64,000 bases of DNA from Yoonia vestfoldensis SKA53 (GTDB taxonomy: Bacteria; Pseudomonadota; Alphaproteobacteria; Rhodobacterales; Rhodobacteraceae): contig NZ_CH672414.1 in assembly GCF_000152785.1 (NCBI RefSeq), positions 1,257,202 to 1,321,201 of the forward strand. Direction: 5' to 3'. Each line of letters opens with the position of its first letter. The stretch's first letter is position 1. Positions 35,059 to 42,592 of the stretch are shown here, piece after piece. Under the pieces are notes generated by a model that made no database searches, was not told the DNA's origin, and was given only the letters and a program-made list of their open reading frames with translations. A program made the position numbers and the translations under genes.

Positions 35059-35139
35059 CTGACCAATTCACCTCCCTTCACCTTCGTTCGTCGCGGCTAT
35101 TTCTACTTCTCACGGCGTGTTCCTTTGTCCCTCCGGGGA
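35059..35139 (+). pseudogene. remnant of a tyrosine-recombinase (integrase) N-terminus
   Basis: A 27-codon open stretch translating to LTNSPPFTFVRRGYFYFSRR then VPLSLRG, which reads as the N-terminus of phage/island integrases (family pattern: FV.RGxFYFSRRVP.DLR). It breaks off at a run of nine Gs. It lies about 100 bases downstream of tRNA-Ser on the same strand, where integrases of tRNA-targeting elements normally start. No other part of the element is recognisable. Confidence 0.6.
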
Positions 35140-35191
35140 AAGGGGGGGGGCGCTTGTCACCTGATTTGTGCAACAGGGCCAAGCGGCGGTG

Positions 35192-35995
35192 TCAGGTGCG
35201 CAAATAGGCTTGCGTGTGATCGAAAATAGCCTGCGCCACCGCTTGCGCGGATAATCCGGCCCTGTGTTCCAGCGGCACTTCGACCGCGATGGCGATATCT
35301 TGGGGCAATTGCGCCAGAATATCGCGCAGCGCGATCGCACCTTGGCCCGCGATCAAACGCGCCCCGCGCGCGGTGTGCAACAGCGCCTCTTGCGTATAGG
35401 GCGGATGCACCGGCGCATCGCACAAATGAATAAACGGCAGCAACGCCGGATCCGTCGCCGCCAGATCCGACAACAAACTGCCCGAGCGATCAAAATGCAG
35501 CGTATCCACCAGCACGCCGATATTGCTGGCCCCGCTGGCCTGCACAATCTGCAACGCGGTTTGAAAATCCGGCACATTGGTCCAAGGAAAGAACTCAAGC
35601 ACCGGTTTTAGCCCGAAACCAGCCGCCAGATCGGCAAAGCCCGCCAGATTATCCGCCAATCGCCCCAGATCAGGGTCATAAGGTGCGGTGACGATATATT
35701 TCGCGCCCAATTCCGCCCCTGTTTGCAGAAAACCAATCAGCTTTTGGGGATCAAACGCTGGGGTCAGCCGGACAAATTCAATGTCATTGACCCGCAGTCC
35801 GGTTTGTTTGAGGGCGCGCAATGTGTCGCGCAGCATCTGTGGATCATCCATCAACGCATAGCCAGCAGTTGTCTCCGTCACCGCAATCAAACGCAGCCCG
35901 ACCGCGTCAAACCCCGCCTGTGCCGCAACGCTAATGAACTCCGGCGGTGGCAATTCCAACAGCGTCAGATGCGCCAAGGATAACGCGCGCGTCAT
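35192..35995 (-). CDS. TIM-barrel sugar phosphate isomerase/epimerase family protein
   Basis: A 267-residue AP-endonuclease-2-like TIM barrel. SLAHLTLLELPPPEFISVAA at the start, then VLEFFPWTNVPDFQTALQIV, GVLVDTLHFDRSG, FIHLCDAP and IAVEVPLEHRAGL supply the Glu, Asp, His and Glu residues of the usual metal site. Placed behind the FAD oxidoreductase (4-base overlap) in a TetR-controlled locus with a QuiC homologue, it may act as an isomerase or dehydratase on a quinate/shikimate-type intermediate. That is inference. Confidence 0.83.
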   Translation of the reverse strand: MTRALSLAHLTLLELPPPEFISVAAQAGFDAVGLRLIAVTETTAGYALMDDPQMLRDTLRALKQTGLRVNDIEFVRLTPAFDPQKLIGFLQTGAELGAKYIVTAPYDPDLGRLADNLAGFADLAAGFGLKPVLEFFPWTNVPDFQTALQIVQASGASNIGVLVDTLHFDRSGSLLSDLAATDPALLPFIHLCDAPVHPPYTQEALLHTARGARLIAGQGAIALRDILAQLPQDIAIAVEVPLEHRAGLSAQAVAQAIFDHTQAYLRT

Positions 35996-37701
35996 ATCTG
36001 CCCCGCTGCATGTTTCGCCGCGACATACCCAAATGTCATGGCAGGGCCAATGTTGATCCCGCCCGCAGGATAATACCCGCCAAACACGCTCTTCATATCG
36101 GCACCAACGGCATAAAGCCCGTCAATCACGCGACCATCTTTGCATAGGGCTTGGGCATGGGCATTGGTCTTGATCCCCGCAAAGCTGCCAAAACTCCCCG
36201 GCACGACCCTGATCGCCAAAAAAGGCCCGCGCATGATCGGCGCAACACACGGGTTGGGCGTGATATTTGCGTCACCTTGCAGCCGGTTATAGGCGCTGCT
36301 GCCACGACCAAAGGCAGGGTCGTCGCCGCGCAGTGCAGCGGCGTTATAATCGCGCAAGCTGCGTTCCAGCCCCTCGGGATCAATGCCGCAAACCTGCGCC
36401 AAGGCGCGTATGCTGCGCGCTTGTTTGACATAGCCAGACCGCAGATGCGGCCCAAGCGGCAGAGGATTAGGCCGTGCATAACCGAACCCGTATTTGCGTT
36501 GAAAATCGCGGGTCGCAATCAGCCAAGATTCCGCAACATCGCCCTGTGGTGTCGCCGCAAGCAAGGCTGTGACGTAATCGTGGTATCCATTGCCTTCGTT
36601 GCAAAACCGTTTGCCATTTTTCAAAACCCCGATAATTCCGGGCTTGCCGCGTTCGATGATATGGGGAAACAGACTGGTCGTGCCATCGCGATGGGGGATT
36701 TCCGACACCGGACAATAGGCAAATGGGGCCGCCGCCGATCTGTCAAAGTCCGCGCCCGCAGCTTCGGCCAGTCGCGCGCCCGCGCCATCGCTGAACGTGG
36801 TCGCCAATGATCGTGGCGCTTGGGCTGGACCATCCGCAAACCGTGCCACATCATGCGATGCCCCGCCCGTGGCCAAGATCACACCGCAACGCGCGCCCAA
36901 AACGGCGGTCCCATCCGCTGTCTGCAAGGTGACACCCACAACCCTTTGGCCATCGCGCTGCAACGCGGTGACATTGGCCGATGTAACGATCTCGACCTGC
37001 GCATCAAGCGCCGAGCGCATCAACCGCGCGATCAGCGCATTGCCATTGCGCAGCTGCATCCCGCGCTGATGCCGGACCAAATCCCACAGATGCCGCCCGA
37101 AACGCCGCGCGACATAAACAAACGCCGAAGCCGATTTTGTCATCGCCATGAAGGCGCGCAAATCAGCGCCCGCTTGGATCGTCATGCCCATGAATGTCGT
37201 CGCAGGCAAAGGCAGGCGCAAGCGCGCGATCTGATCGCCCAAGGCGCGCCCGTCATAAGGGGCCGCAATCACCGACCGCCCGCCCTGCCCTGCACCAACC
37301 ACATCGCTATACGTATCAGGAATGGCGCTGCCGCTTTGAAATGCCAGCGCCGTCTTGGTCGCAAAAAAGCCGACCATCTGTGGCGCATATGTCAAAAACG
37401 CATCCACCTTGCTTTCATCAAAATGATTGCCCAGAACATGACTAAGGTATTGTTTCGGCGCGTCTTTATCTTCGACAATCCCGTCAGCAATGGCCAAAGG
37501 ATTGCACGGCGCCCAAATCCACCCCCCCGACCAAGCGGTCGTGCCGCCGATCACGGGGGCTTTTTCCACGACCATCACCGTCAGACCTGCATGCGCGGCT
37601 GTCACCGCCGCACTTAGCCCCGCAGCCCCAGACCCGATCACGACAAGATCATACTGCCTAGTCACTTTGGTCCGCGCCCCATGCAACAGGATCATAGCCA
37701 A
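35992..37701 (-). CDS. FAD-dependent oxidoreductase (fumarate reductase/3-ketosteroid dehydrogenase family)
   Basis: A flavoprotein of up to 569 residues. FAD-binding VVIGSGAAGLSAAVTAAHAG lies at the N-terminus. GGTTAWSGGWIWAPCNPLAI, the FAD-contacting ATGGASHDVARF and the C-terminal YYPAGGINIGPAMTFGYVAA match the FAD_binding_2 family. Such enzymes dehydrogenate or reduce a C-C bond next to a carbonyl. The true start may be the GTG at 37665, which removes 12 residues and shortens the overlap with the TetR gene to 8 bases. The locus suggests an alicyclic-acid substrate, unproven. Confidence 0.85.
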   Translation of the reverse strand: MAMILLHGARTKVTRQYDLVVIGSGAAGLSAAVTAAHAGLTVMVVEKAPVIGGTTAWSGGWIWAPCNPLAIADGIVEDKDAPKQYLSHVLGNHFDESKVDAFLTYAPQMVGFFATKTALAFQSGSAIPDTYSDVVGAGQGGRSVIAAPYDGRALGDQIARLRLPLPATTFMGMTIQAGADLRAFMAMTKSASAFVYVARRFGRHLWDLVRHQRGMQLRNGNALIARLMRSALDAQVEIVTSANVTALQRDGQRVVGVTLQTADGTAVLGARCGVILATGGASHDVARFADGPAQAPRSLATTFSDGAGARLAEAAGADFDRSAAAPFAYCPVSEIPHRDGTTSLFPHIIERGKPGIIGVLKNGKRFCNEGNGYHDYVTALLAATPQGDVAESWLIATRDFQRKYGFGYARPNPLPLGPHLRSGYVKQARSIRALAQVCGIDPEGLERSLRDYNAAALRGDDPAFGRGSSAYNRLQGDANITPNPCVAPIMRGPFLAIRVVPGSFGSFAGIKTNAHAQALCKDGRVIDGLYAVGADMKSVFGGYYPAGGINIGPAMTFGYVAAKHAAGQI

Positions 37702-38356
37702 TCACCACCGCCGCCAAAACCATATCCGCGACCTGCGCCTTCAGCTGCTCTTGCGCGGGCCTGCCAAAAAGTGCGCCGCCAAAAGATGCTGAAAACGTCG
37801 CCTTATTGGACACGTTGTAAAAGCTGAACGCGCTGATCAACCAATGCAACTGCAACGCATTTGCGCCTTCGCGAAACTGCCCCGCCGCTTTGCCGCGCGC
37901 GCAGACTTCTTCCAGTTTGACAATGATCGACCGGTTTAATTGCGGCACGATTTCGGATTTGCGCAGGTAATCGGCGTTGTGGATGTTTTCGATCATCACC
38001 AGCCGGATGAAATGCGGCGCATTGGAATGGGCATCAAACGTCGCATGTACCAACCGCCGCAGCGCCGCGACAGGGTCCAGCCCTGCGACATTCAGCTTGT
38101 CTTCGCTGCTGCGCAACGACGCATAGACACGTTCTAGAACCTGACAATAAAGCCCCTCTTTATCGCCGAAGTAATAATAAATCATCCGCTTTGAGGTCTC
38201 GGTTTTCGCCGCGATCTCATTGATATTCGCCCCCGACAAGCCATGCGCAGCAAAGGCGATTGTCGCGACCTCTAAGATGTCTTCTTTGACCGCAGCGGGG
38301 TCTTTCTTCCAAGATGTCTTGCGCGTCTTGGGCGCGGGTTTTCCGCCTACATCCAT
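37658..38356 (-). CDS. TetR/AcrR-family repressor of the tctCBA/aroE/quiC locus
   Basis: A 232-residue regulator. The HTH is at about residues 20-65 (VKEDILEVATIAFAAHGLSG, ANINEIAAKTETSKRMIYYY, FGDKEGLYCQVLERVYASLR). The remainder is the ligand-binding dimer domain. It is divergent from tctC across 165 bases that carry two 17-base direct repeats overlapping the tctC promoter, the expected operator. It probably also controls the FAD and TIM-barrel genes transcribed with it. Confidence 0.9.
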   Translation of the reverse strand: MDVGGKPAPKTRKTSWKKDPAAVKEDILEVATIAFAAHGLSGANINEIAAKTETSKRMIYYYFGDKEGLYCQVLERVYASLRSSEDKLNVAGLDPVAALRRLVHATFDAHSNAPHFIRLVMIENIHNADYLRKSEIVPQLNRSIIVKLEEVCARGKAAGQFREGANALQLHWLISAFSFYNVSNKATFSASFGGALFGRPAQEQLKAQVADMVLAAVVIGYDPVAWGADQSD

Positions 38357-38407
38357 GCACTTACCCTCCCTTATTGACGCTTCGATTCGCTGACTGATAG
38401 CATGAAT

Positions 38408-38454
38408 TTAACCCACCGGTACATTTTCTTTGACAAATTAACCCCAAGGTACAT
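38408..38454. promoter_or_regulatory. two direct-repeat operator sites in the tetR/tctC region
   Basis: TTAACCCACCGGTACAT (38408-38424) and TTAACCCCAAGGTACAT (38438-38454) match at 14 of 17 positions, 30 bp apart, so on the same face of the helix to within a fraction of a turn. Each has an imperfect ACC...GGT dyad. The second lies wholly between the -35 and -10 of the tctC promoter. Confidence 0.65.
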
Positions 38455-38459
38455 ACAAC
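38430..38459 (+). promoter_or_regulatory. candidate sigma-70 promoter of tctC
   Basis: TTGACA (38430-38435), 18-base spacer, TACAAC (38454-38459), about 60 bases upstream of the tctC ATG. The -35 is a consensus match and the -10 matches four of six. The second operator copy fills the spacer. Confidence 0.55.
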
Positions 38460-38521
38460 AGGGCGTGACCGACGATGCGAGGAGCGAATCGTTGGCTAAA
38501 AAACACCTAGGGAGGATACAG

Positions 38522-39526
38522 ATGTCTTTTAAACTGATGGGCGCAGTCATGGCGCTGGGACTAAGCGCGACCATTGCCACCGCGCAGGATTACCCAAGCA
38601 AGGAAATTCAAGGCATCATCCAATGGGGTGCTGGCGGGTCGACCGATACGGTGATGCGCTCCGTGACCCCACATGCCGAAGCCGCCCTTGGTGGCACCGT
38701 GGTCATGCAAAACATGACCGGCGCTGTCGGCGCGATTGCGCTGAACTATGTCGTTGATGCCGATGCTGATGGCTATACCCTGTTGATGGGCGCCGAAAAC
38801 CCGATGATTTATAAGGTGATGGGCCTTGGCGAAGAAGATTATTCCGCCTTCACACCGATCAACCTGCTGGCGCGCGGCACGGCGATGCTGGTGGCCAATA
38901 ATGACGCCCCATTTGATGATTACGCCGGCATGTTGGCCTATATCGCCGCAAACCCTGGTGAATTAAAGCTGGGTGCCACAGGTCCTGGCGGTCTGCCATC
39001 GGTGATCACCGCGATGATGAACGCCGTCGAAGGCGATCTGGACGTCATCGCCGTGCCTTATGATGGCGACGGCCCTGCCCTGACCGCGTTGCAAGGCGGC
39101 GCAATTGACGTGATGCCCGCCGTGCTTGGCGCCGCAGTCGAGGCGATCCGCGCTGGCAGCATCAAGCCGATCCTGATTTTCGACACCCAGACCAATGCAA
39201 CACTGCCCGATGTGCAGATCGCAACAGACGCCAATGCGGCCTATGCGACCTATCTGCCATGGGGTCCGTTCTTTGGCGTGTTTGCGAAAAATGGCACACC
39301 TGATGATGTGATCGCAAAATTGACGGCGGCTTATGCCACCGCTGCCGAACATCCTGATTTTGTTGCCTTGATGGACAGCCGCGGCTTTACCATGATGAAC
39401 ATCAGCGGTGCCGAAGCCGATGCTTTCTTGACCAAATGGCAGCAAGGCACCGCATGGTTGCTTGATGATGCCGGTCTGACCCAAGCATCGCCAACCGCGT
39501 TTGGCATCGCCCGTCCAAGCAACTAA
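38522..39526 (+). CDS. tctC: tripartite tricarboxylate transporter binding protein (TctC family)
   Basis: A 334-residue periplasmic binding protein. The signal peptide MSFKLMGAVMALGLSATIAT ends at TAQ, followed by DYPSKEIQGIIQWGAGGSTD (TctC signature). VVMQNMTGAVGAIALNYVVD and KLGATGPGGLPSVITAMMNA follow as usual. The ATG at 38522 has an excellent ribosome-binding site (gggagga). It captures a carboxylic acid for TctAB; the aroE and quiC genes downstream suggest quinate, shikimate or a related acid. Confidence 0.92.
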   Translation: MSFKLMGAVMALGLSATIATAQDYPSKEIQGIIQWGAGGSTDTVMRSVTPHAEAALGGTVVMQNMTGAVGAIALNYVVDADADGYTLLMGAENPMIYKVMGLGEEDYSAFTPINLLARGTAMLVANNDAPFDDYAGMLAYIAANPGELKLGATGPGGLPSVITAMMNAVEGDLDVIAVPYDGDGPALTALQGGAIDVMPAVLGAAVEAIRAGSIKPILIFDTQTNATLPDVQIATDANAAYATYLPWGPFFGVFAKNGTPDDVIAKLTAAYATAAEHPDFVALMDSRGFTMMNISGAEADAFLTKWQQGTAWLLDDAGLTQASPTAFGIARPSN

Positions 39527-39657
39527 GGTCCGACAGTGTCGGATGGCGGGTATCATGCCCGCCGGATCTTGGCGCCGCCCGCGCCGATACAGGCTGGGCG
39601 GCGCTTTGCGTTCCAAGACAGGCGCGCAATCTTTTCAGATGGAAAAGGGGGGGACAG

Positions 39658-40236
39658 ATGATGCAACCTGATGTCACAGGCACGACAGATCACAACAGCA
39701 GCACAGCCCATGTGCAGCAAACCAATCATCCACTACAACGCAGACCAGGTGAATTGGGTTTTGCCATTTTCCTGACCCTTGCCAGCGTATTCCTGCTTTA
39801 TAACGCTTACGGGATATCGGGGTTTCGGGCCTTGTCGGGTGCAGGCTCGGTCCCGATGGCCACAACATTGGTCATGACAATCACCGCCTTGATCGTCACC
39901 TTGCGCACCGCCCGCCTTGGCAGAATCGCGGGTGAAACGCTGGCCAAAGACATCCTGCCTGTCATGGTCATCGCCTTTATCGGGCTGTTGATCGTGTTTG
40001 GGCTGTTGTTGAAACCTTTGGGCTTTGTGCTGACAGCCGCGCTGTTTTTGATCTGCGCGATCAAGCTTTTATCACGCAAAGGCTGGGTCTACACCATTTC
40101 CATCGCGTTTTTATCCTTGGTGATCATCTGGGTGGTGTTCCGCGTCGTCTTTACCGTGCTGTTACCCGCAGGCATCCTGCCCGAGGCCGAATTCATCCAG
40201 TTTTTCCGTAACCTTTTCGCGGGGGGCGCATCGTAA
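39658..40236 (+). CDS. tctB: tripartite tricarboxylate transporter small membrane protein (TctB)
   Basis: A 192-residue protein with four membrane segments (about residues 38-58, 69-86, 102-137 as two, 146-170). RRPGELGFAIFLTLASVFLL and GFRALSGAGSVPMATTLVM match TctB. The family member is poorly conserved in sequence; position between tctC and tctA settles the call. It is preceded by ggggggga and ends one base into the tctA start. Confidence 0.87.
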   Translation: MMQPDVTGTTDHNSSTAHVQQTNHPLQRRPGELGFAIFLTLASVFLLYNAYGISGFRALSGAGSVPMATTLVMTITALIVTLRTARLGRIAGETLAKDILPVMVIAFIGLLIVFGLLLKPLGFVLTAALFLICAIKLLSRKGWVYTISIAFLSLVIIWVVFRVVFTVLLPAGILPEAEFIQFFRNLFAGGAS

Positions 40237-41744
40237 TGGACACCGTTTTGGCGATCCTGACCGTCTTTACCCAGCCACAGTTGTTGCTGTTGGTCGCTCT
40301 TGGGACATTTGCAGGCATTTATATCGGCGCGATCCCGGGTTTATCGGTGACAATGGCGGTGTCGATCCTGATCTCGTTCACCTTTTCATGGGATGTCTAT
40401 CCGGCGATTTCGCTGATGGTGGGGATTTATATGGGCGGGGTCTATGGCGGGTCGCGCACGGCAATCTTGCTGAATATCCCCGGTTCTCCGTCTGCGATTG
40501 CCACCGCGATGGATGGCTATCCGATGGCGCAAAAAGGCCAAGCCGGCCAAGCCATTGGCGTCACCACCGTGATGTCGTTCTTTGGCGGGTTGATCGGCAT
40601 TGTGGTGCTGGCACTTGCCGCCCCTTTCGTGTCGGCCTTTGCACTCAGCTTTCAGCCGCGTGATTATATGCTGCTGGCGATCTTGGGCATTTTGCTGGTC
40701 GGCTCTTTATCCAGCGGATCGCTGGTCAAAGGCATCTTTGCAGGCGCGTTTGGCATTGCCATTGGCGCGGTGGGCCGCGACCCATTGACCTTCGCGGAAC
40801 GTTTCACCTTTGATCTGCGCCTGATGGAAGGCGGCATTTCCTTTATCGCCGTCATGATCGGCATGTTCGGCGTGTCCGAGGCGCTGCAACAATTGCATAA
40901 TGTCGACAAACGCGCCGTGCGCCAAAAGATCGACAAGATCATTCCATCATTTAGCACGATCAAAACCTATCTGCCGTTATCGCTGCAAACCTCGTCAATC
41001 GGTGTGATCATCGGCGCTTTGCCCGGAACGGGCGGGGATATCGCGGCCTTGATGGCCTATGACCATGCCAAACGCGTTACCAAGAACCCCGAAATCCCCT
41101 TTGGCCAAGGTGCAATGGAAGGGCTGGTCGCCCCCGAAACCGCCAATAACGCCGCCGTCGGCGGGGCGTTCATCCCGATGATGACCTTGGGCATTCCCGG
41201 CGATGCGGTGACCGCGATCATGATCGGGGCTTTGTTTATTCACGGCCTGAACCCCGGCCCGATGCTGATGATCGATCAGCCCGATATGTTCTGGTTTATC
41301 GTCGGCGCTTTGTTGACGGCCAATGTGTTCATGCTGATCTTTGGCCTGACCGGTATCAAGATCTTTACCAAGATCGTCGAGATGCCGCGCTCTATCATCA
41401 TTCCCCTGATCTTGCTGTTGTCGATTGTCGGGGCCTATGCGGTCAATAATGCGATCACCGATGTCTATTGGATGCTGGGCTTTGGGATCTTTGGCTATTT
41501 CATGCGCCATTACGGCTATCCGCTGGGGCCGGTGATTTTGGGCATCATCCTTTCGCGGATGCTGGATGATAACTGGCGCCGCGCGATCATTTCCGAACGC
41601 GAAGACCTTGGCCGCTTTTTCGAAGGCATCCTGACCAGCCCATTGTCCCTGACGCTGTTTGTGGCCGTGATCTTGATCTTTGTCAGCCAGACCCCGATCT
41701 GGCGCGCCGCAAAAACCCGCTTGCTTGGAAAGGCAACATCATGA
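40236..41744 (+). CDS. tctA: tripartite tricarboxylate transporter large permease (TctA)
   Basis: A 502-residue permease with about twelve segments. AIPGLSVTMAVSILISFTFS, YMGGVYGGSRTAILLNIPGS, IGALPGTGGDIAALMAYDHA and APETANNAAVGGAFIPMMTL are hallmark TctA motifs. It forms the ion-coupled channel with TctB. Starts and stops overlap its neighbours by 1 and 4 bases, tying transporter and catabolic genes into one operon. Confidence 0.95.
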   Translation: MDTVLAILTVFTQPQLLLLVALGTFAGIYIGAIPGLSVTMAVSILISFTFSWDVYPAISLMVGIYMGGVYGGSRTAILLNIPGSPSAIATAMDGYPMAQKGQAGQAIGVTTVMSFFGGLIGIVVLALAAPFVSAFALSFQPRDYMLLAILGILLVGSLSSGSLVKGIFAGAFGIAIGAVGRDPLTFAERFTFDLRLMEGGISFIAVMIGMFGVSEALQQLHNVDKRAVRQKIDKIIPSFSTIKTYLPLSLQTSSIGVIIGALPGTGGDIAALMAYDHAKRVTKNPEIPFGQGAMEGLVAPETANNAAVGGAFIPMMTLGIPGDAVTAIMIGALFIHGLNPGPMLMIDQPDMFWFIVGALLTANVFMLIFGLTGIKIFTKIVEMPRSIIIPLILLLSIVGAYAVNNAITDVYWMLGFGIFGYFMRHYGYPLGPVILGIILSRMLDDNWRRAIISEREDLGRFFEGILTSPLSLTLFVAVILIFVSQTPIWRAAKTRLLGKATS

Positions 41745-42592
41745 CCGCGCCCGTACCAGATGTGATCAAACTGGGCCTGATCGGCGATAATATTTCACGC
41801 TCCAAATCGCCCAAACTGCATCGCACGGCGGGGCAATTGGTCGGGCGAAATGTCACCTATGACCGGCTGATCCCCAAAGACCTGGCCCTGACCTTCGACC
41901 AGACCTTTGAAAAGGCACGCCTTGCCGGATTTCGCGGCATCAACGTGACCTATCCTTACAAAGAACTGGTTACCGCCAAAGTTACGGTGGATGATCCGTT
42001 GGTCGCGGCGATCGGGGCGGTCAACACGGTTGTTTTCACGCCCCAAGGGCCACGAGGCTATAACACTGATTACAGCGGGTTTATGGCGGCGTATCGCAGC
42101 GTGATGGGCGAAAAATCCCCCGGAACCGTGTGCCTGATCGGCACCGGCGGCGTTGGCAAGGCGGTGGCCTTTGGCTTGCTCGGGCTCAAGGCCGCGACCA
42201 TTCGCTGTGTCGATCTGGATGCTGCCAAGGCCGCAGATCTGGCACAATCGCTGCGCGATGCGGGCACCGCGACCCAGATCGAAACTGCCACTGATGCGAT
42301 TGCCGCCGCCCAAGGCGCAGATGGTATCATCAATTGCACCCCTTTGGGCATGGTCGGCATCGGCGGCACGCCGCTGCCGCAATCGGCCATGACAGGCGCG
42401 CAATGGGCGTTTGATGCCGTCTATACGCCCGTCCACACGCAATTTTTACAAGACGCCACCGCCGCAGGTCTTACTGTGATTTCAGGTTATGAATTGTTCT
42501 TTGGTCAAGGCATTGATGCATGGCGCATCTTTACCGGCCTTGATCTTGACACCACAGCCCTGCGCGCCGCCATCCAAGAGGATCAGCCATGA
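41741..42592 (+). CDS. shikimate/quinate dehydrogenase (AroE/QuiB-like)
   Basis: A 283-residue shikimate dehydrogenase-family enzyme. The substrate site SRSKSPKLHR and GINVTYPYKELVTAKV (catalytic Lys) are clear, as is IGAVNTVVF. The nucleotide-binding loop is CLIGTGGVGKAVAFGLLGLK. Being in an operon with a TTT importer and a 3-dehydroshikimate dehydratase-like gene argues for a catabolic role (quinate or shikimate to the 3-dehydro acid) rather than aromatic biosynthesis. It overlaps both neighbours by 4 bases. Confidence 0.88.
   Translation: MTAPVPDVIKLGLIGDNISRSKSPKLHRTAGQLVGRNVTYDRLIPKDLALTFDQTFEKARLAGFRGINVTYPYKELVTAKVTVDDPLVAAIGAVNTVVFTPQGPRGYNTDYSGFMAAYRSVMGEKSPGTVCLIGTGGVGKAVAFGLLGLKAATIRCVDLDAAKAADLAQSLRDAGTATQIETATDAIAAAQGADGIINCTPLGMVGIGGTPLPQSAMTGAQWAFDAVYTPVHTQFLQDATAAGLTVISGYELFFGQGIDAWRIFTGLDLDTTALRAAIQEDQP

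Noticed and set aside
34785..35081. 98-residue minus-strand ORF over the tRNA-Ser gene (…AEEVGFEPTVDFHLRRFSRP…)
   Set aside because: It is the antisense translation of the tRNA, a familiar false annotation; no ribosome-binding site or homologous real protein expected.
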